Part shown: in pieces, positions 1 to 12,463 of the stretch
Layout: each line of letters begins with the position of its first letter
How positions within the stretch are numbered: position 1 is the first letter of the stretch
Source: Annona cherimola
Lineage: Eukaryota; Streptophyta; Magnoliopsida; Magnoliales; Annonaceae
Direction of reading: 5' to 3'
Length of the DNA: 64,000 bases
Assembly: GCA_030490835.1 (NCBI GenBank)
Contig: CM059977.1
Location: forward strand, 15,533,399 to 15,597,398
Program-made: the position numbers and the translations under genes
The notes under the pieces: model-generated
The model's database searches: none
Seen by the model: only the letters and a program-made list of their open reading frames with translations
What the model was told of the DNA's origin: nothing

Positions 1-429
1 CTACGACGAAAGCATAGTAATAAATAAATTGTTATTATATAAATCTAGATGAATGTTTTAATTGCATAATCTTGATCATAAATAAGCATACTATTTATAC
101 ATGTTGAATTAACATTTTTGAAATTGTTAGGTAAATTAAAGAATTAGTTATATTATTCCATAAAAAATTTGATATTATATGTCTTGGATTGGACAATTAT
201 AAAGTGGAATTCACATCATAACGATTTGGCCAAAAAATAGGTTCCCATTAAGATTTTGATTGGATCTGATACAACTTTTTTTTTTGTTTGATGAAAGGAA
301 TTGATACTATTTTTTTTATGGTATATATTTATATACATCTTAACACATATTATACTGAAGATCTAAGACATTCTTGCAAATCTGGAGATACACATAATTT
401 TTTCAAAGAAATTTGGAGACACAGTTCTA
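1..429. other. AT-rich spacer, no gene
   Basis: No reading frame, RNA gene or clear repeat structure was recognised here. The sequence is AT-rich with short T runs. Confidence 0.5.
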
Positions 430-620
430 CCAAAGAATTAGGAAAACACAGTTTTCAACAACCAACCGGGAGACCACCGCTCCCATTACCCATTTTTGGC
501 CGAAATTCCAAAACAAGATTCGAACCCAGCACCAGCTATTGCGAACGCTCCGGACAAGCAGCCGGTAACCAACCGCGCTAGGCTCGGTTGGTGGAACTGA
601 TGCTACTTTAAAGTGGCGCA
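430..620 (-). mobile_element. tRNA-derived SINE or tRNA-like remnant (minus strand)
   Basis: Read on the minus strand, the sequence has a pol III box A-like stretch (TAGCGCGGTTGG, about 570-581) followed about 45 nt later by a box B-like stretch (GGGTTCGAATC, about 517-527). The spacing and the absence of a foldable acceptor stem fit the head of a tRNA-derived SINE better than a working tRNA. The GC content is well above the flanks. The 3' limit is not clear. Confidence 0.5.
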
Positions 621-1020
621 TATCCTGCATTCGTGCCTCCTGATTCTCGGTTGGTCATATTGAGTGACTGTCAGTGGCGTAGTCCAGGTATAGAATCCCA
701 TTATTCTGGGAGAGCAGTGGGTCTCTTGGGAGTTGTGATCTTCTTTTTTTTTTTTTTTTTTTTTTATGAAAAGTTGTGATCTTCTAGATGAGCAGAATTT
801 GGTTTCTAATTTGATAGATGATAGTAAGAAAAATTATAAAATTATTTGATGATTGATTGGTAAGACGAAATGAGATGAAGATGTATGGATGTTGAGCCTG
901 ATTGTAATACGAGGTTAAATGAGATGTGATATGGTAGAAAAACAATCAGAAAAAAGCCCCTGGATTCTCTAAGGTTAACCGCACAGGGAACCCCATGGGA
1001 TTACTTTTTTATTTTTATGA
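621..1020. other. Spacer with poly-T tract
   Basis: Non-coding. It holds a run of about 22 T at 744-765. Nothing else was recognised. Confidence 0.45.
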
Positions 1021-1255
1021 TTTTTTTCTTATACATTTGCAGGTACCGCCTAGATGAGTTTACACAAATCTCTTTAAAAAATTTTAAGTTATCTAGATGT
1101 GTTTTTGAGATTTTTTTTTAAAATAAAAATATGCATTTCTCATTGGTGGGCGCCTGAGAAGTGCATTCTTTATTTTTAAAATTCTAAAAACACAACTAGA
1201 CAACTTCGAATTTTTGCAAAAAAAAAAAAATTACAAAAAATACATTCATCTATCT
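1021..1255. mobile_element. Small foldback (hairpin) element
   Basis: The stretch reads as an imperfect palindrome around about 1147. The arm near 1090-1140 (GTGTTTTTGAGA then an A/T run and GCATTTCTC) is mirrored by GAGAAGTGCATTC and AAAAACACAACTAGA at about 1155-1200. It has no coding capacity. It is probably a MITE of a family different from the shared-core foldbacks further on. Confidence 0.45.
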
Positions 1256-1544
1256 AGAGGGGGCTAAAAGAATTTTAAAAATATACGTGGGCCTCTGCGG
1301 CTGACGCAAGACTGTACAAGATAACCACCAGAATTTTAGGATTTGTTACAAACCACGTAACATTCTTGGACCAAATCTATATCATCATTTTCAAGACAAA
1401 TTTTAATTCTCAAAATAACTTTTTAAATTTTTAATTCAACTTTGTCCATTTCCAATTAACATCATTATATTTTCATCCCAAATACAAATTCGAATCTTAT
1501 ATAGTTTGGAATAGACTTTTATTTTTTTTCCCTAATACTATCCA

Positions 1545-1797
1545 CCTTAGTACATTTACCCTTTGTATACTCGAGTGTATTTAATCTATTTTTATATTTT
1601 TTTGAAACTTTTGAAACTGTGATTGATTTTAAAAAATTCAAAAAATTATAAATTTTCAAAAATGGTAAAACTTGATATACATGTTAAATATATATAGATT
1701 AATAGTTTATAAAAATTTTATAAAAATATAAAAATAAGTTAAATGAACCTAGGAACACTGAGGCTTAGTGCACTCGGGTACATTTAGTGCATCTCGT
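1545..1797. mobile_element. Foldback MITE, shared-core family (copy 1)
   Basis: The core on the right arm (AAAAATGGTAAAACTTGATA, then ATGTTAAATATA and TTTATAAAAAT) recurs in at least nine other hairpins of this window. The outer ends carry sequences of the type GTGCACTCGGGTACATTTAG. The left arm is degraded, so the boundaries are approximate. No ORF. Confidence 0.5.
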
Positions 1798-1800
1798 TTA

Positions 1801-3296
1801 TTTTCTTTTACAATATTTTAGATTAACTTTCTATTCTATTATTCAATCCAAGAAAATATCAGTTATTGTTAAAAGATTAGAGTCTTAGATTGCACATTTT
1901 TTCTCTATTACATATTATTTCAAATTTTTTATTTGTAAAATGAAATTTCATTTCCTCTAAAATTGGATAAATAAGATATATTATCATATAAATCTAAAAT
2001 TAATATTCGAAATTATAATCTTCATAAATAAATTACTAGTATATAATATAAATTAATATTCTATTTAGATAGAAATAAAAATATGTAATTTTTGTTTAAA
2101 TAATTGTTTTATATTATTTTCTTCTATATGCTAATTAAATTTTCTATATTAATAAACTTCTATATTTAATAAATTAAAATTGATATTATTTCAATGAAAT
2201 AAATAGTTAAATAGTCATGAAAAATAACTTGCTAGGAGAGACGTTGAAATTTATAAATAACATATATCTAAGAATTAAATTTTTTATATTCATATTTCTT
2301 ATGCATAAATATTAATATTTTACATAGTTTCTTAAATTATTCCGTATTGTATACCTTAGATAATTGACATTGTGTTAGCTTCTATGAAATCACATTTCTA
2401 CATGATACTTCATTTTTTACTCATTAATAATTGATATAAAATTCATTTAAATTATTTTATTTGTTATCATTTATATTATCTTTTCAGTATTGTACTTAAT
2501 ATCGTGCATATTATCTTAAAAAACTTATAATTTGTCTAATTTCATAATATACGTGCTCCATATACAAGTGTAAGAAATTAACCAAATAAAACAGTTTAAT
2601 ATTATATATTGTTTTTAAAGTTTTATTTTCAATATCTAAATTGTCTAAAATATTATCAATATGTATATAAATGATTCTATAAAACATCATTACATCCTAA
2701 TGCATATGTGAATGACTCTATGTAATTTTTATAATTTACTCATAAATATATTTTTAGGCAAATATCACCTCATTAATTTGATTGCTCTTCTAGTTAAATA
2801 AATCATACTAAATATAATAGATAAAGTTAATTTTTCTTTAATAAAAAAGCAAAAAATGAATGAAATTACATATAAAATCGCTTCTACATATAAGAATTGT
2901 TAAGATTTATCCAATAATCATCTACACATAGTCCACAAATGAAAAAATTCAAACAAAAAAAAAAAGAGAAGGAAGAAAATTCTAGGTTTTAATATTTTAA
3001 ATATTTCATTTTTAAATTAAAAAATATTTTATTATATTTCTATTGTTTTACCTTCTAATTTTCCATTTAAGACACCTTAAATTAAAGTTTTCTTCTGTTA
3101 CGCAAAGTAAAAATATTTAAACTATTTTTTAGTTTTATTAGAATTTGAGTATTAGGTCCTATATTTTTCCTTTTTTACATATTTTAATTAGATTTTAATT
3201 GTCCATTGTCTGTACTCACCAACTCAATTAGTGAAATTCTTTGGTCCATGTATGCTTGTTCACTTTAAAAAATTAGTGAAACTCTTTGGCCTTGAG
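1801..3296. other. Very AT-rich spacer
   Basis: About 1.5 kb of strongly AT-rich DNA without a reading frame. I could not assign it to a repeat family. Confidence 0.5.
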
Positions 3297-4255
3297 TAGG
3301 TGTGTAAATTGAGTTGAGTTAAACTCAACTCTACTTTATATTGTAAAATCTAAATCCAATTCTATTTTTCACACCTTTAACCCAAGTTTATTTTAACCCT
3401 ATAGAAATTGATTCAGTTCAGATTAAAAATTGGATTAATAAATATATAAAATTTAAATATATTTTGCTTAATTAAATCTATTTTAAATTATAAATTTATA
3501 TCGACGAATAAAAATTAATCCTTTTGTAGAAGTACTTTTCACTTTATAACTTATACAATAAAATAATTGCTAAATAATTCAAAGCAACAATGTCTAGTTA
3601 ATAATTATACATTATGTGCTAGTATATGACTATTTTTTAGTAAACGAGTGATCATGTTAGCTCGGGCTAAACAAATGTACTACTTAGTTCACATAAAAAA
3701 CTCCATTTATAATAATTTTTTTACTTTTTTCTTTGTACACTTGTTTTTTTAAGTGTATTTAACATGTAGACTAAGTTTCACTATTTTTTGATATGTGTAT
3801 ATATATTTTTTAGATTTTAGAAATAAGGATATTTTAAATAGATATATACACGTAAATGTTTAAAAATCTCAAAAAAACATATATACGTATCCAAAAATTA
3901 TAAAACCTGGTTTATATATTAAATACACTTAGATAAACAAGTGTAGGAAGAAAAATAAAAAAAAATTGTTGTAAATAAGTTTCTTAAGGTGGGCTAAGCG
4001 GGACATTTACTTAGCCCAAACTAACAAGATCATTCATCTTTTTAATAATCTATTATATTTTACACTAATATATGAAATTAAATTTGGTTGAGTCGACATT
4101 CATCTAACCTAAATCAACCCACTTTTGAAATTAAATCAGTTCAATTCGGGTTCTATAACTTATTTTTTTCAAAATGCTTAACCTCACCCTATTACAAATT
4201 GGATTAGGATAGGTTGGTCAAGTTCACATTAAGACCAACCCTATTTACACTCTTA
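3297..4255. mobile_element. Degenerate non-autonomous hAT-like element
   Basis: The ends are imperfect inverted repeats (TAGGTGTGTAAAT at the left, ATTTACACTCTTA at the right). The flanks CCTTGAG and TCCTGAG look like a decayed target duplication. The subterminal regions hold repeated AACTCAACTC and CCAACCCT-type stretches, as in the younger hAT copies here. No transposase is encoded. A foldback MITE sits inside. Confidence 0.45.
3644..4025. mobile_element. Foldback MITE, shared-core family, nested in a hAT-like element
   Basis: The left arm (GATCATGTTAGCTCGGGC) pairs with the right arm (GGGCTAAGCGGG then CTTAGCCCAAACTAACAAGATC). The centre contains the family core (ATGTGTATATATATTTTTTAG on one side, its inverse on the other). 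It interrupts the repeat at 3297-4255. The same terminal type recurs at 4705-5065 and 61805-62655. Confidence 0.6.
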
Positions 4256-4321
4256 TCCTGAGTTTGTATGCATAAATGTGTGAATAAGACTATGAAGTAC
4301 ATGCTCAACCACATACATTTA

Positions 4322-4612
4322 AGGTATGTTTGGAAAGTAATAAAACTTTTGATAAAAAATTTTTAATGTAAAATTTTTAAAATGTGAAAAAACGATGTGA
4401 TATGATAAAGATAATGATGAAAACTAAAGAAAATACAGTTAAAATAAATACGTTAAATGTATTAGTAGTTGTGTAGATATGATTAAAATGTAAGGTGGTT
4501 GTATATGAAAAAGTAAATAAATAATTAAAAAATGGAATAATTAGAAAAAGTGAAAAGTTTCGGATGGAAAAAATTTTAATTTGAAAGGTTTTATGGGTTA
4601 CCAACCCCCAAA
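4322..4612. mobile_element. Tourist-like MITE remnant
   Basis: The left end GGTATGTTTGGAAAGTAA and the internal AAAACTTTT motifs match the clearer Tourist-like copies at 24046-24326 and 50771-51052 in inverted or diverged form. The right end is degraded. Non-coding. Confidence 0.4.
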
Positions 4613-4704
4613 CCGTCCATTAGCAGTGAAGTGAAGCCCACCAGATGCTAAGATGCTAAGAACAAACGCTAATATGAAAGAGAAACAAGTAGTATACTTC
4701 AAAT

Positions 4705-5065
4705 TAATCCTACTAGCTCAACTAATTAATGATTTATTTAGCACACTTTTTTGTTTTTTTCATGTACTTGTTTGTTTATCATTTTTTGGTAAATCAAAAA
4801 GTATTTTTAATATATAAAAAATTTAACATTTTTTGGATATGTGTATATATTTTTAAAAGATTTTAAAGACATGGATATTTCAGTCATTCTCAACTATTAA
4901 AAAATAAATAAAATACTTTTATATTTAAAAGACTAAAAAAACATATACATATACCCAAAACTAGTAAAAACTTGTTAATATGTTAAATATATTTACATTA
5001 ACAAGTTTATAGGAAAAAATAAGATTTTTTTAAGGTAGGCTAAATAATGACATACTAACAAATCA
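4705..5065. mobile_element. Foldback MITE, shared-core family
   Basis: The left arm (CTACTAGCTCAACTAATTAA) and the right arm (GGTAGGCTAAATAATGACAT then ACTAACAAATCAT) are inverted counterparts. The centre again shows the core (ATTTTTTGGATATGTGTATA and its inverse at about 4940-4960). No ORF. Confidence 0.5.
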
Positions 5066-5114
5066 TTTCCCTTTATAAATTCTTCATAAGTTAATTAGAT
5101 TCTAAGGAATTTGG

Positions 5115-5483
5115 TATAATGCACTCAGATGCACTGAGCTTCGGTGTACCTTAGTACAAAAACTTATTTTTTAATATTTTTTGAAAATTTTATTATACAA
5201 CTATTTTTTGAAAGTATTTTATATAACTGTTAATCTAAGTATATTTAATGTGTATCAAGTTTTACCAATTTTAAAAATTCAGTGGATTTTTCATAATTCA
5301 TCACCAACGAAAATGCCATTGATTTTAAAAAATTCAAAAAATATCTACAAATTTCCAAAATTAGTAAAATTTGATACACGTGTTAAATACACTTAAATCA
5401 TAGTCATCTAAAAATTTTAAAAAAAATATTAAAAATAATTTTTTACACTTAAATGTAGAGAAGCTGGGTGCACCAGGTGCAGT
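5115..5483. mobile_element. Foldback MITE in the proximal promoter of the PUF gene
   Basis: The ends pair as GGTATAATGCACTCAGATGC and its inverse GGTGCACCAGGTGCAGTATA (with ATCC following). The interior contains the family core on both arms (CAAGTTTTACCAATTTT and AAAATTAGTAAAATTTGATA) and the CAGTGGATTTTT / AAAATGCCATTG pair. It ends about 220 bp upstream of the PUF start codon, so it forms part of that promoter region. Confidence 0.6.
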
Positions 5484-5702
5484 ATATCCGATTCCATATT
5501 TCTAATCCGTCCAAACCTACGCGGTTACACCGCAGGCCAATACATATTTCACCTGCGCAAGCCGTTCTCCCTCGAGACCCGTTGCGTATCCGCTTGCGCA
5601 AGATTACGCACGGAGACCAACGCCATTGCGATCTCTCCCGCGTGTTTTTAAAAACCCTTCTTCATGCAAGCGCTCTCTGTCTAATCGCCTACTGCCATAG
5701 AG

Positions 5703-8700
5703 ATGGAGAGCCCATGGTCTAGTGATCTGCCCTCTCCTCATCTGTTTTCTCCTGCTTTCCCTGAAGCAAATTGCTCTCGGCTGGAGCTTGCTATTGCGGA
5801 TTTGTTGTAAGTGTGTTGTTCCATCTCTGTTTCTGATTTACCGTTCAATTTATCTTTTTTTCCTCTTTTTTCAGCAACATCCTGTACATAATTGCTAAGT
5901 TCAAGTCCGAAAAATTTCCTCTGGCACACTTCTAGTAGATCGTGTTGAATTTTTTGTCACTGATTTATAAAATCAAATTGGTGATTAGCAATTTTTGTCG
6001 GATTAAACAAAGAAAAAGAAATCCAAAAGTGCTCGATATAACACCCATCCCTTCGTATTGATGAATATTTTTTTTAATTGGTATATTTACATGCATCTCA
6101 ATTGAGATTACAAAATTAACTGCTGAAATATTCTTACAAGTGATTTCAATATAGAGACATCTTTGCTCCACCAACTTCAAACTCCTACGATTTGAGGAGA
6201 CCTATAAAAAATTCCTACTACTTGGGGAGAGAATAAACTCGGACGCTGATGCCGAGACTTAAATACCCAACCTCCTCCAAATAAGACTCGAGTGTTTACC
6301 ACCAGGGTGAAGCCCTGGTGGTTGTATTGATGAACTTTAGCATTTATAAAAACAGCAGTTGCATTAATGATAATTCATCTATTTTGATGCTTTTCTTATT
6401 TTTATTTTCATTTTGGGTTGTAGAGGTATTGATGGCAAGGAAGGAGCAACAGGAGGTTCAACCCTTGGTTTGGAGAATTTGTCTATGCAGGATGCACAGG
6501 AGGGTTCCAGTGAGAGGAAAAATTTGCATATTCCAAGGACTAAGACAAGCATAGAGCAGTCAATAGGAAATAGCAAGGGAAACAGTCAAAAGCGTTCTTC
6601 TCAAGCTCCAACTCTTGATCTACACGAGGCTACAGGAAATGAATCTTGGAGTCACTCGCAGATGCAGATCCGACCAACATTAAGGGGGAATATATGTCAT
6701 GCCTGTCAAATCAATTCTCTGACGTCAAATCCTTCAATGAAGATTCAGGGACATTGGAATTTTGGAAATTCTGACCCCCTTGCAAAATCTTCAGCTTCAG
6801 GCAGCGCTAGAGGGACCAGATCCAGCTCCAGTTATCCAGTTGATATACCAAAAACAGAAACCATCTATCAAAATCCCAGTACATTGGTAGACCTAAGAGA
6901 TAATATATATCAAGGTCACTTTTATTCCAGGAATTCTGCATTGGGATGGGAAGAAAACCATTTCAGCAATAGGCAAGCTGGGGAAATCGTGGAATCAGAT
7001 TGCTCCCAGGCACCAATCTCATCAGTGTTCCAAAGTTTCAGAACTCATAACACACCAAATAGGCTGCAGGGCAGGGACCAGGGAAGTCTAACAAGAAATT
7101 TCTTGTCCAATGGTCTGTATGAAGAAAGAGTGCCCTCTAGCGTGGACATTGAAATACAAAGGATCACAGGAGCGCCGCAAAATATGCTCTTCTCTGGGAC
7201 AGAGCCTGTTGATATACCTTCTAAACAATGGGCCAAAATTATACTATTGATGGCTACAAATCATACTGGCTCTGACTACTTACAGGAAATCATAGCTACT
7301 AGGGAGCCAACAGCCATAAAAAGGATATTGGATGGAGTCTTGGAATGTGTAGCTGATCTCATGATTGACAGATTTGGAAATTCTCTACTTCAAAAGCTCA
7401 TTATTGTCTGTGGTAACGACCAAATAAAAGAACTCGTTTATCGACTTATTGAACAAGGAGACAAACTAATTTATCTCGGGTGCCATCCTCAAGGGTATAG
7501 ACTTCTTGCAGCTTTATTGGGATTTTAGTTGTGCTTCCATTTATAAGATTTATTTTTATTCTTATTCCAGCACTTATGTCCTTCAATGTACTTGTGCAGA
7601 ACTTCTTTTCTTCAGAAACTCATCAGCGCAATCAAGTGGTCTTCTCAATTAGTTGAAGTTATGATGGCAGCCATTACACCAGGATTCTTGATTTTGATGA
7701 CAAATAAGAATGGTTCTCAAATTATCGACAAATGCTTATTCCATTTCAGCAACAAGCACAATAAGGTTAGCCACCGCAATGCTTACTTATATATTATCAT
7801 GCCCTCATTTTCACCAGATATCATAGACCTTCACAAACTTTATTTGTTTAGTGAGCACTAGCTGAACAAGCAGCCATTAGATTATTTCAGTTTTTCTGTT
7901 TCACTTACTGTTGTGACTGGTGACTGTAATACCGTTTTTTATTTGTTTTGGAAATCACACTCAAGATTGCGTCGAAGTTACACTTATTTGATCTCTTTAC
8001 AGGTCTTATTTAAAACCATTCAGGAACATTGCATTGACCTGGCAAAAGATGCTGTTGCATATCTCAGAATTCAACGTGCTGTGCAAAGTTGGGCGGATCC
8101 TTATAGGCAAGTTCTATTGATCAGAATTGTTAATGAAGCATTGCAGCTAGCCCAAGATGTCTATGGGTAACATTCACCCCTCATAATTCTAGTTATTACA
8201 AATTTCATATGATTGTTTCTTCAGTTTGTTGTCTCATAAAAAAAGGGGCAAAATCACAAAAATTGGCATATGTACATGGAAAAGTAACAAGTTCTCTTTC
8301 TGCAGGAATTACGTCATCCAGGAAGTAATCAGTCTCCAGATCCCAGAGCTAACTAAAGCCATATGCCATGTCCTGCGAGGCCACTACGTGAACCTTTCAA
8401 TGAACAAATATGGCAGTCACGTGGTAGAGAAGTGCATAAAGTCGCCATGGATCAACATCGTGGTTAATGAATTTGTATGCTATGATAAACTAGCGGACGT
8501 TGCCTGTGATTATTTTGGAAACTATGTGGTCCAAACTGCTCTTCGTACAGCGAAGGTACTTGCCTACTACAAAGATAAACGTGAATTTCTTTTAAATGAA
8601 ATTTTTTAGGTTGCAAAGACAGCAATACTGCGGCATGCATTTCATCCTAGCAAATTTAAGTAGCCGTGGGTTAGTCAGTACTCATTCTTTGACTTCCACT

Positions 8701-8850
8701 GGTTCTTGTAAACAGGACAAGCTTAGTCACTTTCTGGTGAGAGCCCTCGAGAAGCACCTAAACCGCCTCCAGTTGGATAAACATGGTGAGAAAGTCCTGA
8801 GGGAATTGGCAAACACTTCGGCACTTCTTCAATTTCAGAAAGTGATCTAA
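5703..8850 (+). CDS. Pumilio/PUF-domain RNA-binding protein (APUM-like)
   Basis: A cytoplasmic mRNA-binding repressor of the PUF family, which binds UGU-containing 3' UTR motifs. Six exons join in frame: 5703-5806, 6424-7494, 7600-7765, 8003-8166, 8306-8555, 8716-8850, giving 629 aa. The first 300 residues are low-complexity and Ser/Gln/Asn-rich with no known domain. The Pumilio domain spans about 303-625. Its repeat signatures in order are TGSDYLQ, FGNSLLQ, QGTSFLQ, NGSQIID, a degenerate YLRIQ, YGNYVIQ, YGSHVVE, FGNYVVQ and a C-terminal HGEKVL cap. Repeats 6-8 carry the N..Q, S..E, N..Q residues that read UGU in characterised PUFs. The long divergent N-terminus and single PUF domain suggest a relative of Arabidopsis APUM7-12 rather than APUM1-6. 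The start is the first ATG in frame after a GC-rich leader. Family is certain; subgroup is inferred. Confidence 0.9.
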
Positions 8851-9190
8851 TTTGGTTGGACATAGCAGAGCAGCAGCAATTATTTTAAGCTTGATGTAAA
8901 GCTTTTGTAGTTGTTTCATGTAAAAGGGCAGGTTCCTACGTTAGATTTGTTGATGTTTCTGTCTTGGTGTGTATGCACAGCTCTGACATGAGAGAGTTTT
9001 AAGCATTTTTGATATCTAATGTACACTTGCCCCAAAAGGCAGAACAATTCAATTTGAGTTGAGAATTCGACAAGTGGTTCAATCAATGTCATTATGAAGC
9101 TAAAATCCTGACCGAGCAGCATACCAAGGGAAGCAGGTTTGCCTTGCAGGAATGTGAAACCGGAAGCAAACCGTGCCCTTATTAACGCCC

Positions 9191-9223
<33 letters not shown>

Positions 9224-9269
9224 GCATCCCTCTTCATTGCCAAGACCCTTTTACGGTTCTGATGGATGC
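8851..9269. other. 3' UTR of PUF gene, AAT repeat, METTL22 leader
   Basis: The first part is the likely 3' UTR of the PUF gene. At about 9190-9223 lies an (AAT)n microsatellite. The short remainder would be promoter and 5' UTR of the next gene, which is unusually close (419 bp stop to start) on the same strand. Confidence 0.5.
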
Positions 9270-12200
9270 ATGACAAAAGGGGAACGGGAGAGATTCCAAG
9301 TGGAGTGTAGTGAGAAGGGAATGGAGGGAGGAGAGAAGAGAAGGCTGGCCGACGAAAAAGAGAAGGAAGGGATTGTGGGCTGTTCCCCCGACTGCTCGAG
9401 TCCAACGCCCACATCGGTCGATGGCGAAATCAGAGAGGAGGTGATGAGCGAAGTCCACCTCGGCTGCCCACCTCGGTTCTCTGGTCCTTACATCTCCCGT
9501 TTCGCTTTCGCCTACCCACCCTCATCAGGTTTCCCCTTTCTACTTCTACCATGTGGAGAAATGAATTCATCTAAAATCTTAAACTATCCTCCGTTTTCCC
9601 CGCCTCGAAATTTTTATTTCATTTTTCCCACCCAATTGAATTTTTAAGCTATAAAGATAGAGCGTTCTGGTCGTTCTTCCTTATTGGCATGCCTAGTGAT
9701 CAAATTGGCCCATTCTCCATGAAACGTGCGCAGGCCGCAAGGGATTGTAGAAACTTTCTTTTTCCTAGAAGAAGAAAGCTTCTGAAAAATCAGTAACAGG
9801 CTTCCTAATCTCCTTGTCTCATTTAGCTCCGGATGAGGAAGAGAAAACATCTAATGGGATTGATAAAGGCTCATCAACATATCAACGGCTTTGCATGGAT
9901 GATGATGGTGATCTTGTTCTATCACGACCAAACAGTAAGTAGTCTTCAATGTATTGAGTTTATTTTTCTGTAGATGGAATTCCTGTCAGAGATATGGGCG
10001 CCAATTGATTGTATTTCTTCCAATTTGTTGAGAAATTCATTCCCCTGGGGATGTGGGGAACAAAATGCTTTCTTTCTCAAAGGGTCCTTGCCATTTGAAG
10101 GCAATCGGGCACATCACTCTACAAAGTCAAGGATTTATTTCTAGCTCATATCTTTCCAAAAGCCAATGTCCTTGTGTATCATTTCATAGCTGCCGTTATC
10201 TGCCTGGACATTCCCACCACGCTTCCTTTCGGTGACAGGAAAATAGGTGAAGATCCTTTTTTCTCTTGTTCTCACTCACTTTTGAAGAGTTTTAATGGAG
10301 ACGTAAGGAAAGAAGTAGAAGAAGATAAAATGGATCTGGGACAATGATGTTTGATGATGAGAGTGCAGTGATGTCAACTATAAAGTGAATAAAAATAAAA
10401 ATAAAAATATTTTTTTATGCAATGAAATGGGCCATGATTAGAAATTCTGTAGATGAAGTACCTCTACCATCTATTGACTATGAACTGATGTCATTAAGAT
10501 GTCTAATAAGGTTGTAATTTGACGCTTTTAATTTCCTGACAGATCTGGGTCTTGTTAATTTTCAATTCCCTCCTTTTCTTTTCTTTTATTATTTTTTTAA
10601 CCTTTTCCAGAAGCATCATCCACCACTGGCAGAGTAACCATCCAACATAATATCACGTCGTCTATTCCTACTGTTGGTTTACAGGTAAGGCCGTAAGGTT
10701 AACGATGGCTTCTGTGGTTCACAGTCCTTCAGTTGCCTCGATTCATTAATTCCTTCTTCCATTCAGGTGTGGAGGGCTGCACTTGTACTGGCTGATTTTG
10801 TCTTGCACAAGTCCTTAACATCTTCTGATTTTAATGACATTGTTGCAGTAGAACTTGGTGCTGGTACAGGTATCTCTGGAATTAGCAATTGTTTGATGCC
10901 ATCATGCCACAATTCTTAGTGACACTCATTTTAAATGCTAGATTGAATAATCAAGTATTACTGCCTTTGACAGGATTAGTTGCGATACTACTTGCCCGTG
11001 TTGCTAAGACTGTCTTCTTGACTGGTATGTTGTCCTTGCTACCTTGATTTCTTTAACAGGTTCTTCTTGCACTACTATGTTTCAAATTTTTCAATGAAAT
11101 ACTTTCACCTTGAGGAACAAGAACATTGTATCTTTTATTGGATTCTCCCAGGCAAGGCATATGTCTCAACCTTGAAAGATTTCTGTCAGAATTCAGATAC
11201 AGACGTACACATACAGAGTGACTTTTTAAAAGATTATCATGTGATTATCTACAGATTATGATGACAAAGTACTTGGAAACTGCGTAATTAATGCTGATCT
11301 TAACTCCCGGATTTTCAAGTATCATAGGGCTTCAGTTTGTATACGTGAACTCAACTGGAAAAAATCGTGGCCCCCAACTGTTATCCCTGACAAGCACCAT
11401 ACAGAATTACACACAAGGTTAGATATCTGGTTGTTTTCTGCTTCTTTGCATTCTGGCCACACCAAAATGTATGATTGTTTCCTCAGTGTTTTTTATTTGT
11501 TTCCTTTCCTTCTTGCATCATGAACTTTCAGATATTGGGATGAGCTATTGATTAAGCTCTTGGGCAATCTTCTATCCAGGGCAAGATATTGGTGGACCCC
11601 ATCAGAAATTGAAGCAGCTCAAGGAGCACCCCTTATCCTTGCTGCTGATGTAATTTACAGCGATGACTTGACAGATGCATTTTTCAATACCCTAGGGAAA
11701 TTAATGTCATGTGGTTGTGAGAAGGTATGAACATGAAAGACTTGTCTAAATATGCATTTGTAGTCGACTGTTGTTGGTTCATTATATGTATGGGAACCAG
11801 GTTCTGATTTTAGTTTTTCATTATAGGTGCTATACTTGGCTCTGGAGAAAAGGTATAACTTCAGCCTTGATGATCTTGATGTCGTTGCAAATGGATATTT
11901 GCGCTTCCGTAGCTACTTAAGGGATGAAGAAGGTTAGTGTTTTTTCCATTGCACAAAAAGTCGAGAATAAGTATTTATGATCTTCTTTTGTCATTTGAGA
12001 ACAAACCTTTTAGGGTTCCATCTCACGAATGGGCAAGGGAATCACAATTCTGTCCATCCAATTTCACTGGGAAATTGATGATTGAAACAAATAAACAGTG
12101 CCAGCAAACATTTTTCAATAAAGAAATTGCCATGGTACCGCTGAATCAACGGATTTTGTGCTGCTGGTGTCCCAGTTGTTTGAAATGTTTGTGGCTGGGG

Positions 12201-12463
12201 AGCTTAACATCATCTATATGAAATGCATGACAAGATGCCGGATTTTGTGGTCACTCTGTATTTCTTGTCTACTGAAAACTCTCCCTTTCGTTCTAACATT
12301 ATTTTCTCATGCAGGAGGCAAACCTGCCAGAGAAAGATTGCCTTGTTTTGTTGGCAAGCTTGTTGATCTCACAGAAATTCCACAATACGTGAGAAAGTAC
12401 GAGAGAGGAAATGATCTAGAGATTTGGCAAATTAAGTATTCACCTTTAGAAACAAGTATGTGA
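9270..12463 (+). CDS. METTL22: METTL22-type protein-lysine methyltransferase
   Basis: A SAM-dependent methyltransferase of the METTL21/22 class (human METTL22 modifies Kin17; the plant substrate is not known to me). Nine exons join in frame: 9270-9528, 9827-9934, 10611-10684, 10767-10869, 10974-11024, 11255-11417, 11532-11724, 11827-11932, 12315-12463, giving 401 aa. After an acidic N-terminus comes the plant-typical MSEVHLGCPPRFSGPYISRF. The SAM-binding motif I is VELGAGTG (about 175-182). A later AADVIYSDD (about 290-298) matches the post-II D-V-Y signature of this family. The first in-frame ATG was taken; a second, at 9444 (MSEVHLG), would also give a complete domain. The exon ending at 11024 is only 51 bp. 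It converges with the Rab gene downstream. Confidence 0.87.

Noticed and set aside
9100..9458. Minus-strand frames over the 5' end of the methyltransferase gene
   Set aside because: They run through an AAT repeat (poly-Ile) and oppose a supported exon.
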